Source: Nitrobacter sp051535235
Lineage (GTDB): Bacteria > Pseudomonadota > Alphaproteobacteria > Rhizobiales > Xanthobacteraceae
Length of the DNA: 64,000 nt
Direction: 5' to 3'
NCBI RefSeq assembly: GCF_051535235.1
Contig: NZ_JBPPLZ010000003.1
Location: forward strand, 186,001 to 250,000
Shown: positions 44,537-52,430 of the stretch, one piece after another
Numbering within the stretch: the stretch's first letter is position 1
How the letters are laid out: every line of letters begins with the position of its first letter
Position numbers and translations under genes: made by a program
Notes under the pieces: model-generated
What the model saw: only the letters and a program-made list of their open reading frames with translations
Told to the model about the DNA's origin: nothing
Databases searched by the model: none

Positions 44537-45118
44537 GTGAGACAGCCCAGATTTCGCCGAAGGGCCTTGATGTCGTTGCTTCTGTTGGCGCCGCTCGTCA
44601 CGGGCTGCGGCAGCGCATCGGACATGTTGTCATCCGACCTTCTGTCCAAGGATGCGGACTGGTTCTCGCGATCCGGCAGGCTGTTCGTCAAGAACGTCTC
44701 GATCGAAACGCCGCCGCTGACGCCGGACAAGCCGGTAACGCCGGACGATCTCATCAGCGCGGACGGCCTTTGTCCGGGCATGGCGCCGCCGATCGGCGCG
44801 GGCGAATCAAGCGCGCTTTCCGACGGCGCCGCAGGGGGGCCGACAACCACGGCGTCCACGGCGCCTGTAACGGGCACGGTCGCGCTGGGCCACACCGAAT
44901 GCGACGTGACGCGCGGCATCGGCGCGCCGGACAATGTCAGCCTTTCCAACAATCCGCACGGCGATCGTGTCGCGGTGTTGACGTTCCTGCACGGGCCCCG
45001 CGCCGGAATCTACACCTTTACGGCGGGACGTCTGTCTTCGATCGAAAAGGCGCCCGAACCGGTCGCACCACCCAGGCCGGAACGGCGGGCGAAAAAGAAA
45101 AAGAGCGCAGCGACCTGA
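44537..45118 (+). CDS. Putative lipoprotein of unknown function
   Basis: GTG start at 44537 gives RQPRFRRRALMSLLLLAPLV followed by TGC, a basic n-region and a lipobox (L-V-T-G-C; lipidated Cys at residue 24). The mature protein has SIETPPLTPDKPVTPDDLIS and, later, GHTECDVTRGIGAPDNVSLS, which resembles the SmpA/OmlA-like fold of small outer-membrane lipoproteins. It ends in Pro/Lys-rich residues. About 193 residues. In-frame ATGs at 44441 and 44474 would hide the signal peptide. Confidence 0.75.
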   Translation: MRQPRFRRRALMSLLLLAPLVTGCGSASDMLSSDLLSKDADWFSRSGRLFVKNVSIETPPLTPDKPVTPDDLISADGLCPGMAPPIGAGESSALSDGAAGGPTTTASTAPVTGTVALGHTECDVTRGIGAPDNVSLSNNPHGDRVAVLTFLHGPRAGIYTFTAGRLSSIEKAPEPVAPPRPERRAKKKKSAAT

Positions 45119-45256
45119 ATTCGCAGCGGCGGGTTTCGCTTCGCCTTGCGTTCATGTTTTAGCAGTGGGAGTCTCAACTAAATGGCAATCTAACGCACTG
45201 TACCGGGGATTGCTCGGGTGAGAGGGTCAAGAAAGAATGACCCCGTCGAGGTTCAT

Positions 45257-46276
45257 TTAGGTCGACGTTGGCTGGCGGAGAAGGGCGGGCGACGCACTTA
45301 AATCATTCCTCGCTCCCGTGGGAGCGATTACAGTGACGGCCCCGCCGGTTGGCGCCTGGGATAAATACGCCAACAACTTCATCTCGCGGCGACCGCGAGT
45401 AACGGTATCGAGCACCAGCCCGGAGGATACCGCCAGCACCGCCATGATCATTACACCCATGGAAAGCACTGCGGTCGGTAGCCGGGGAACGAGGCCCGTT
45501 TCCAGATAGGTCTCGACAACCGGAATAGCGAGGCCGATCGACACCACCATCAGGAAGATCCCCATTGCGGTGAAGAAACGCAGCGGTTTTTCCGACCGGT
45601 AGAGTTTCAGGATAGTGCCGAGAATCCGGAAACCATCGCGCCAGGTGTTGAGCTTGCTGAACGATCCCGCAGGACGCGCGTAATAGGGTGTTTCGATCTC
45701 GGTGACGGGTAACGCCAGTTCGAGCGCATGAACGCTGAGTTCGGTTTCGATCTCGAAACCATCCGACAGCACCGGAAATGATTTGACGAAACGCCGAGAG
45801 AATACCCGGTAACCGGAAAGAATATCTTTGAAGGAATCGCCGAATACCGAAGTAAGAAAACTGGTCAGCATCAGGTTGCCAGTGCGATGCCCGGTCCGAT
45901 AGGCAGCTTGCGCCTGGTCGACGCGAAAGCCGACCACCATATCGAGATGATTCGACATCAGCGAATCGATCATGCGCGGCGCGCTGGTCGCGTCATAGGT
46001 CGCATCGCCATCGACCAGAACATAGATGTCGGCATCGATGTCGGCGAACATCCGTCGAACCACATGTCCCTTGCCCCGGCGTCGTTCGGTACGCACTTCG
46101 GCTCCTGAGGCGCGTGCGACCTCTGCGGTCCGATCCGACGAATTATTATCGTAGACAAAGGTCCTGGCGGTAGGCAGGCTTTTGCGAAAATCCCCGATCA
46201 CGGTCGCAACCGTGGCTTCCTCATTGTAACACGGGACCAGAACGGCAATTCGCATAGCTCGCACAGCTTCACGCAT
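45257..46276 (-). CDS. Glycosyltransferase family 2, DPM1-like, with two C-terminal membrane helices
   Basis: The GT-A fold starts MRIAVLVPCYNEEATVATVI. YVLVDGDATYDATSAP holds the metal-binding D-G-D. DILSGYRVFSRRFVKSFPV is the acceptor region typical of polyprenyl-phosphate mannose or glucose synthases. Two C-terminal transmembrane segments (AMGIFLMVVSIGLAIPVVET and AVLSMGVMIMAVLAVSSGLV) anchor it. GAGAGGTGG precedes ATG 46276; ATG 46255 is a domain-based alternative. It overlaps the membrane-protein gene upstream by 8 bp. Confidence 0.9.
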   Translation of the reverse strand: MREAVRAMRIAVLVPCYNEEATVATVIGDFRKSLPTARTFVYDNNSSDRTAEVARASGAEVRTERRRGKGHVVRRMFADIDADIYVLVDGDATYDATSAPRMIDSLMSNHLDMVVGFRVDQAQAAYRTGHRTGNLMLTSFLTSVFGDSFKDILSGYRVFSRRFVKSFPVLSDGFEIETELSVHALELALPVTEIETPYYARPAGSFSKLNTWRDGFRILGTILKLYRSEKPLRFFTAMGIFLMVVSIGLAIPVVETYLETGLVPRLPTAVLSMGVMIMAVLAVSSGLVLDTVTRGRREMKLLAYLSQAPTGGAVTVIAPTGARNDLSASPALLRQPTST

Positions 46277-47570
46277 GCTTATCGGCCACCTCTCTTATCG
46301 GAGCACGTGTAAGTACAAGGTCCGAATTATTCACACCGGCGGCCGCGAAGGCGGCCGCAAACAAGATTCCAAAAGCCGCCGCCTCGCTGCGGCTCACGAA
46401 AAACGCGTGGATCTGACTGTGGCTGCTAAGAATTTCAAACCACACAACCGGAATCAGTGTTGGCCACGCGACCAGAAGAAATTTCCGGCGGTCGAAGTCG
46501 CCGCGTCGCACCGCCCGAAACGAGATGATCGTAAAGATGACGAAAAATCCAATCCCCCAACTGGCTAGGCAGGAGCCGATCATTTTGGCCGTGGCAATAA
46601 GGGGAAAATGAATCACCTTCCTGTTCGCACCGGCAATCCGAAACATCGCAGTCGAGAGCACATCTGCTTTGATGTCAAAGCTTGGGTCAACGAGATAGGC
46701 CACAATCCATTTCGCGAACCACGTCAGACCGTAGGCTCCGAACCATGTCGCCACACAGAGGAGCGCAATAGCGGTGCGTTCTTGGGCGGTCCTGTCTGGT
46801 GTGGCCATCACAAAAAAAGCCAGCAACATCGGCATCCACGGCGGGTTTACCAGGAAATCCACAAAGTTGAATAATGAGCCGAACGTTGCGGACATCAACA
46901 AGAGTGCAACGAGATTTGCGCCGCGCCGAATGGCGAATGCAAATAGCGCTGCGCCGCCGACAATTACCACCGTGCTCACGGTATGCGGCGTCACATGCCA
47001 GATTCGAAGATAATCAGAACAAAACACCACTGGTGCACACAACGCGATGGTTTGGGCAGAACCAAGTAGCCGATAAGATTGCACAACAAAAAAGATCGAT
47101 GCGGCCGCCAGCACAAGGAAGTTGACGAGCTTTAGAGCTAAAATCGGGAGTTTCGAGGCCAGTGGCGCACTGTATAGACGATAGCCGTGCCAATATCGGG
47201 GATAGCGAGACCAAGTTACGGCTGAGGGATCTATGGAGGCTTCCTTAAGATCGTCGCATGCATGCCGATCCGATGCTGGCCGCGAAGCAGTGATTCCCGC
47301 CACTACCGCGCTTACGCCTGGTTCGAGACCCACGCCAAGCGAATAGCAATCGGTGAAACGATCGCCGCTCGCAATGATTTGGCTGACGAAGTTATGCTCC
47401 GCGCCTTGCAGAACGCCTTCCTCGAAGGCCTGGCGGATGTGGATCCAGGTAGTTTTGTGCGAGATCGCATGATCCACCTCGGCCATGGCAAGAAAATAAA
47501 TCGGCTGCAGTGCGATCACCAGCAGTACGGACGCCAATGCGCCAGCAATAATACATTTTAGATTTAGCAT
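46269..47570 (-). CDS. Polytopic membrane protein, possible GT-C glycosyltransferase
   Basis: About 433 residues with ten or so hydrophobic helices (IIAGALASVLLVIALQPIYF, LALKLVNFLVLAAASIFFVV, SLFNFVDFLVNPPWMPMLLA, FGILFAAAFAAAGVNN). A large loop follows helix 1 (residues 50-140), as in GT-C enzymes. No family motif is recognised. Codon use is visibly less GC-biased than its neighbours, and it overlaps a polyprenyl-phosphate-type glycosyltransferase gene. Together they could add a sugar to an exported glycan or lipid carrier (inference). Confidence 0.75.
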   Translation of the reverse strand: MLNLKCIIAGALASVLLVIALQPIYFLAMAEVDHAISHKTTWIHIRQAFEEGVLQGAEHNFVSQIIASGDRFTDCYSLGVGLEPGVSAVVAGITASRPASDRHACDDLKEASIDPSAVTWSRYPRYWHGYRLYSAPLASKLPILALKLVNFLVLAAASIFFVVQSYRLLGSAQTIALCAPVVFCSDYLRIWHVTPHTVSTVVIVGGAALFAFAIRRGANLVALLLMSATFGSLFNFVDFLVNPPWMPMLLAFFVMATPDRTAQERTAIALLCVATWFGAYGLTWFAKWIVAYLVDPSFDIKADVLSTAMFRIAGANRKVIHFPLIATAKMIGSCLASWGIGFFVIFTIISFRAVRRGDFDRRKFLLVAWPTLIPVVWFEILSSHSQIHAFFVSRSEAAAFGILFAAAFAAAGVNNSDLVLTRAPIREVADKHA

Positions 47571-47702
47571 TCGCCCGGCCCCGATCCGGGCAGAATAAAT
47601 CGCACTCCAGGGCGAGTGCAACAAAAAGCACGACTTTAAGCGAAGAGGTCCCTATCAACGATCATCAATTCTGGGATTAGATTGATCATCGCATCCTGAT
47701 CA

Positions 47703-49568
47703 CTAACCCGCCGTTTCTTCCTGTGATGCGCTGGCCTCCAGCCATTCCTCTTCGGCGCGCTGCAACGCGCTGGCTGCGCTGGCGCGTGCCTTGCTCAGTT
47801 GGGCAGCCTGTTTGGGATCGCGCTTGAACAGATCCGGCAAAGCCAGGGCGACATCGATTTTGGCGATGATGCCGGTGATCCGCTCGATCTCGGCCTCGGC
47901 GTCCGCGATCTTCTGCTTGAGCGGCGTCCGCTTTTCAGTCCTGCGTGGAGGCTTGTCACGCTCGGCCGATGATGCGCGGTCGCGGCCGCTGATGCGCAGA
48001 CCTCGCGCCGACAGAACCGCGCGGCGGTAATCGTCGAGGTCGCCGTCGTAAGGGGTGACGGTCTGGTCGGCGACCACCCACAGCCGGTCGGCGCAGGCTT
48101 CGATCAGGTAGCGATCGTGCGAGACCATGATGACAGCGCCCGGAAATTCGTTGATGGCTTCGGCGAGTGCGGCGCGGCTGTCGATGTCGAGATGGTTGGT
48201 CGGCTCGTCGAGAATGATCATGTTCGGCGCGAAGAATGTCGCAAGTCCGAGCAGCAGGCGCGCTTTTTCGCCGCCCGACAGGCTTCTCACAAGGGTGTCG
48301 CCTGCCTTGCCGGAAAAGCCGATGGCGCCGACGCGAGCGCGAATTTTCGTTTCCGGCGCACCCTGCATCAGCCGCCGCACGTGATCGTAGGGCGAGCCGT
48401 CGAGGTCCAGTTCGTCGGTCTGATGCTGGGCGAAGTAGCCGATCGACAGCTTGTCGGCGCGCACCACCTTGCCGGCAAACGGCTGCAGCTTTCCCGCGAG
48501 CAGTTTGACGAGGGTGGATTTGCCATTGCCGTTGGCGCCGAGCAGGGCGATGCGATCGTCTTCGTCGATCCGCAAGGTCACACGTTTAAGCACCGGCGCT
48601 TCCGCGTCGTAGCCGACAACGGCATCGTCGACGGCGATGATCGGGGGCGACAGCAGCTTGTCGGGTACGGGAAACGAGATCTCGCGCACGTCCTGCGTGA
48701 TCAGCGCGGTCACCGGCTTCATGCGTTCGAGCATTTTCACGCGCGATTGCGCCTGCCGCGCCTTCGAGGCCTTGGCTTTGAAGCGATCGACGAAGGCCTG
48801 CAACCGCTTGCGTTCGTCGGCCTGCCGCCTGGCGTGCTTGGCGTCGAGCATCTCGCGGGTGGCGCGCTGATCCTCGAAAGAGGAATAGGTGCCCTTATAG
48901 AGCGTGAGCTTGCCGCGATCGAGGTGCAGGATCTGATCGACGGAGGTGTCGAGCAGGTCGCGGTCATGACTGATGATGATGACCGTGCGCGGGTAATGCG
49001 CAAGATGATCTTCCAGCCAGAGCGTCCCTTCGAGGTCGAGGTAGTTGGTCGGCTCGTCCAGCAACAGCAGGTCGGGCGCGGCAAAGAGAGTTGCGGCGAG
49101 CGCAACACGCATGCGCCAACCGCCTGAGAACTCTGCGCAAGGCCGGGCCTGATCCGCTGTCGAAAATCCGAGACCACTCAGGATCGACGCCGCGCGCGCC
49201 GGGGCGGAATGTGCGTCGATGTCGACGAGACGCGTCTGGATGTCCGCGATCCGGCCCGGGTCGCGCGCGGTTTCCGCTTCGTGCAGCAGCGCGTGACGCT
49301 CGACGTCGGCCTTGAGCACCACCTCGATCAGGCTTTCGGGGCCGTCGGGCGCTTCTTGCGCGAGGCTGCCGATGCGCCAGCGCGGCGGAATGGCGATGGT
49401 GCCGGTTTCCGTCGGGAGTTCGCCGCGGATCGCGTGGAACAGGGTGGACTTGCCGACGCCGTTGCGTCCGACAAAGCCGACGCGGGCGCCGGGCACGATC
49501 TGTACGGAGCTATGGTCGATCAGAAGCCGTCCGGCGATGCGGATCGAGATATCGGTGAGGGAAAGCAT
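47703..49568 (-). CDS. ABC-F family ATPase (YheS/Uup-like)
   Basis: 621 residues with two ABC domains and no membrane part. Walker A motifs GRNGVGKST and GANGNGKST; signatures EFSGGWRMRVALA and SLSGGEKARLLLG; Walker B LLLDEPTNYLDL and IILDEPTNHLDI. Between them a linker helix (ADERKRLQAFVDRFKAKASK) contacts the ribosome in this family. A coiled C-terminal helix (KQKIADAEAEIERITG to the end) follows. ABC-F proteins resolve stalled ribosomes or protect them from drugs. The exact subfamily is uncertain. Confidence 0.93.
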   Translation of the reverse strand: MLSLTDISIRIAGRLLIDHSSVQIVPGARVGFVGRNGVGKSTLFHAIRGELPTETGTIAIPPRWRIGSLAQEAPDGPESLIEVVLKADVERHALLHEAETARDPGRIADIQTRLVDIDAHSAPARAASILSGLGFSTADQARPCAEFSGGWRMRVALAATLFAAPDLLLLDEPTNYLDLEGTLWLEDHLAHYPRTVIIISHDRDLLDTSVDQILHLDRGKLTLYKGTYSSFEDQRATREMLDAKHARRQADERKRLQAFVDRFKAKASKARQAQSRVKMLERMKPVTALITQDVREISFPVPDKLLSPPIIAVDDAVVGYDAEAPVLKRVTLRIDEDDRIALLGANGNGKSTLVKLLAGKLQPFAGKVVRADKLSIGYFAQHQTDELDLDGSPYDHVRRLMQGAPETKIRARVGAIGFSGKAGDTLVRSLSGGEKARLLLGLATFFAPNMIILDEPTNHLDIDSRAALAEAINEFPGAVIMVSHDRYLIEACADRLWVVADQTVTPYDGDLDDYRRAVLSARGLRISGRDRASSAERDKPPRRTEKRTPLKQKIADAEAEIERITGIIAKIDVALALPDLFKRDPKQAAQLSKARASAASALQRAEEEWLEASASQEETAG

Positions 49569-49651
49569 GCTGGCTTTTCACCGCTATGCCAGCCAAACGC
49601 AACCTGTTTGTGGTCTGTAACAACGAGAAGGCTGATCGAACTTGCGAGCAG

Positions 49652-49861
49652 TTATGCGGGAAATGGACGCGTTGCGGGTGACGTGTCCTCGACGGCGTCC
49701 TCTTGTGCACGCAGTTGCTCCAGCAGGACCCGAAGCCGACCCGGAAGTTCCGGCTCCTCCCGCCGGGCATCGGCTCGCAGCCGCTCGCCGATCGCTTCGG
49801 CAACCGCCTTGCCGGTTTTCGCATCGATCCCGTCGGGGTCTTGGGCGGGGCGGTCGGTCAT
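49652..49861 (-). CDS. Small NepR-like helical protein (tentative)
   Basis: 69 residues, strongly charged and helical. The segment IGERLRADARREEPELPGRL followed by RVLLEQLRAQ matches the spacing of NepR (I-G-x-x-L-R-A ... P-x-R-x-x-x-L-L-x-x-L), one residue shorter than typical. NepR is the anti-sigma factor of EcfG, the general stress sigma factor of alphaproteobacteria. No ecfG or phyR gene is adjacent in the window. It could be an orphan paralogue or only a resemblance. Confidence 0.5.
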   Translation of the reverse strand: MTDRPAQDPDGIDAKTGKAVAEAIGERLRADARREEPELPGRLRVLLEQLRAQEDAVEDTSPATRPFPA

Positions 49862-49869
49862 TTACGTTC

Positions 49870-49891
49870 CGCTTCCGTATCGCTTCCGTAT
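49870..49891. repeat. Perfect 11-bp tandem duplication
   Basis: CGCTTCCGTAT occurs twice end to end (49870-49880, 49881-49891), 9 bp upstream of the NepR-like start. It may move or duplicate a regulator site or be a recent slip. Confidence 0.6.
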
Positions 49892-50072
49892 CACAGAGGA
49901 CCACATGTTAAGTCACGGACCAGCAAATTGTTTCCGCGGTATGCCTACCTCGGGTGGAATCTGCAAGCATAAACGCGGGAATGCATAGGTTGGCGGACCT
50001 GCGGGAAATCGCGAAAGTCCGGCGAGAGATTGCCCGGAGGCTTTCAGGCGAGGCGGAGTCAGCCGCTTCCCG

Positions 50073-51401
50073 CTAACCCTCGTTCAGGCGCAGACCGGCA
50101 CGGAGAAATTTCTGGGGATCCACGGCTTCTCCGTCGATCCTCGTTTCATAGTGCAGGTGAGGGCCGGTCGAGCGGCCCGTCGATCCGACTTCCCCGACGA
50201 CCTGTCCGATCTTGATGGATTGGCCGACGCTGACGTTGATCGCGGAGAGATGACCGTAACGGGTCGACAGGCCGTTGCCGTGATCGATCTCGACCATCCG
50301 CCCATAGCCGCCACTCCAGCCTGCGGAGACGACCTTTCCGTTCGCCGTCGCGCGCACGGGATCTCCCATCGCCGCGCGAAAATCGAGACCGGTGTGCATC
50401 GCCGGGCGTCCGACGAACGGATCGACGCGCACGCCGAAGCCCGAGGTGAATTCGATCTCGCCGACCACCGGTTTGCGATAGGGGACGAGGGCAAGGGCGC
50501 CGTTAAGCCGGTCGATCTGCGCCCGGGTGAGATTGACACGGGTGAGCTGGCGCTCGAACGGATCTGCGCCGGGCCGCAGCCTGACGGGAACATAAGGACC
50601 CCCGGTGCCGGAACGCGGCGCTGCGGATTCCATCTTCGCCATGCTGAGTCCGAGATCGGAGAACACGCCGCGCAACCGGCGCACCCGCGTCTCCATGCGG
50701 TTTTCAACCGCGTTCAGTTCGGCGACCTGGCGGTTCTCGACCCGATCGAGCGACGATTCAAGCCGCATCAGCTTGTTGACCTGACCTGTGGCTTTCTCGA
50801 ACCTGACCGGCTTACGGAACTCGGACGGCGTGTCGACGGTAGCGGTATCGTTGATCGGGGTGGGTTTTGCGGACCCTGACGAGCCTGCATCGGCATCCTT
50901 TTCCGTCTTTCGTGACGTCCCCTTGATCGAGCCTGTTGTTGAAACATCCGGCAATGCGCTCAGGGCGGCTGCGCGGGATTCAAGCACCGCCTGACGGCGC
51001 GCGATGTCTTCGAGCTTTCTGTCGAACTGTTCCTGATCGAGCAATTGACGGCTGGTGGTGCGATCGACACGCGCGCGCAATTCCGCGATGCGGTCTTCAT
51101 AAGCGTACTGCATGTCGGCCTGGCGCGCGATAAGCCGCGTCAGCACATCGTCGCGGAATGCAAAGTAGGTCGCGGTCGCCGCGGACCAGATGCCGAGCAG
51201 CGTGACGGTTCCCACGACGATCCAGAACACTACTGGGCCGAATCGAACCTGCCTGCCGGCATGGGCGAGGGTGTAACCGCGCTGGGTTTCGATTTTCCGC
51301 GGCAGCGAGGCGACGGACGCTGCGTGGCGGGAGGGATGTCGATTGTGATCGTGCGCGCGATGCTGCGAAGACTCGACATACTGACTGGAACGGTACGACA
51401 T
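50073..51401 (-). CDS. M23 family peptidoglycan endopeptidase, membrane-anchored
   Basis: About 442 residues. The basic N-terminus is followed by one transmembrane helix (FWIVVGTVTLLGIWSAATAT), long coiled-coil segments (EDRIAELRARVDRTTSRQLL, VNKLMRLESSLDRVENRQVA) and a C-terminal LytM domain. Catalytic motifs: PAMHTGLDFRA, DHGNGLSTRYGHL, GPHLHYET. The zinc ligands appear intact, so it is likely an active endopeptidase rather than an EnvC/NlpD-type activator. The ATG at 51401 is preferred over GTG 51407. Confidence 0.93.
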   Translation of the reverse strand: MSYRSSQYVESSQHRAHDHNRHPSRHAASVASLPRKIETQRGYTLAHAGRQVRFGPVVFWIVVGTVTLLGIWSAATATYFAFRDDVLTRLIARQADMQYAYEDRIAELRARVDRTTSRQLLDQEQFDRKLEDIARRQAVLESRAAALSALPDVSTTGSIKGTSRKTEKDADAGSSGSAKPTPINDTATVDTPSEFRKPVRFEKATGQVNKLMRLESSLDRVENRQVAELNAVENRMETRVRRLRGVFSDLGLSMAKMESAAPRSGTGGPYVPVRLRPGADPFERQLTRVNLTRAQIDRLNGALALVPYRKPVVGEIEFTSGFGVRVDPFVGRPAMHTGLDFRAAMGDPVRATANGKVVSAGWSGGYGRMVEIDHGNGLSTRYGHLSAINVSVGQSIKIGQVVGEVGSTGRSTGPHLHYETRIDGEAVDPQKFLRAGLRLNEG

Positions 51402-51500
51402 CGGCACTCCCGCGCCGGCCTGAAATGAGTTCCAGTCGGCTCAACTTCGGTGCTGATTTGAACCGTTCATGGTTAATTTTCGGGAAATGGCGGTGCGTCG

Positions 51501-52136
51501 TTACAGGTCGCGCGCCGCCGCAAGGACCTCTTCGGCGTGCCCGTCGACCCTGACCCTGCGCCAGATGCGGGCGATCCGGCCGTCCGAGGCCACCAGAACG
51601 GTCGTGCGAAGAATACCGAGGAAAACCTTGCCATACATGGATTTCTCGCCCCACGCGCCGTAAGCTTCCAGCATCTCGTGCTTCTCGTCCGAGATGAGAG
51701 GAACGGTCAGCTTGTGCTTGGCGCGGAACGATTCCTGCGTCTTCACCGGATCGGCCGATACGCCCAGCACCGTCGTTCCGCAGACTGCGAACTCGTTCGC
51801 CAGTCGGCTGAAATCCATCGCCTCCCGGGTGCAGCCCGGCGTATTGGCGCGTGGATAGAAAAAGATCACCAGCTTCCGTCCGAGGAAGTCTGCGAGGGAA
51901 ACGCGAGCGCCGCCATCCCGGGGAAGGGTGAATGACGGCGCCCGTGAGCCCTCCGCAAGTTCTGAGGCATGGGGTCCGGGCGGTGACGCCGCCGGCCGTG
52001 TTTTGGGCTGCTCGCGCGCCGCCGGCTTGGACGCCGGAGCGGCCTTTCGGGCCGGTTTCGCGCGACCGGCCGTTGTCGGGCGGGCAGGCTTGGGGGTAGC
52101 GGTCTTAGAGGATTTCTTACGTATCTTCTTGGACAT
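51501..52136 (-). CDS. Peroxiredoxin (BCP/PrxQ family) with Lys/Ala/Pro-rich N-terminus
   Basis: 211 residues from the ATG at 52136. The first 55 residues are basic and low-complexity (MSKKIRKKSSKTATPKPARP), then a PrxQ domain (APSFTLPRDGGARVSLADFL) with the peroxidatic Cys C102 in NTPGCTREA. The usual resolving Cys five residues later is Met here; C119 could substitute. FYPRANTPGC and LISDEKHEMLEAYGAWGEKS are family blocks. It reduces organic or lipid hydroperoxides. The basic tail could bind DNA or RNA, an inference. Confidence 0.9.
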   Translation of the reverse strand: MSKKIRKKSSKTATPKPARPTTAGRAKPARKAAPASKPAAREQPKTRPAASPPGPHASELAEGSRAPSFTLPRDGGARVSLADFLGRKLVIFFYPRANTPGCTREAMDFSRLANEFAVCGTTVLGVSADPVKTQESFRAKHKLTVPLISDEKHEMLEAYGAWGEKSMYGKVFLGILRTTVLVASDGRIARIWRRVRVDGHAEEVLAAARDL

Positions 52137-52430
52137 ACGCCTTCCTTTCGTCGCTTTCCGGCGCTCAGTATCCGGTCGACTTCCGGAAGATGCGAAAGCG
52201 ACTCGGGTATGTCGCGGTCGCTGTGCATTTCCGTCGATCGCGGGGTATGTTTGACAAGGGATTCGACGAACCTTCCGTCCCGCGTCCTGCTCGGCAAGCA
52301 CCAAGGGCCGGATACGCGTAACATGTTACATCGCGGATTGGCAGAAGTGCCGTCACGGGAGCGTTCGTCCGGGAGCGACGCACTGACCGATGACGGCCAC
52401 CGCTCCGGTCCTGGCCGGCACGAAGAGGCT

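Noticed and set aside
46281..46360. Possible tRNA gene in the lower-GC stretch near the glycosyltransferase
   Set aside because: No cloverleaf or T-loop consensus could be formed; the sequence is coding on the minus strand.
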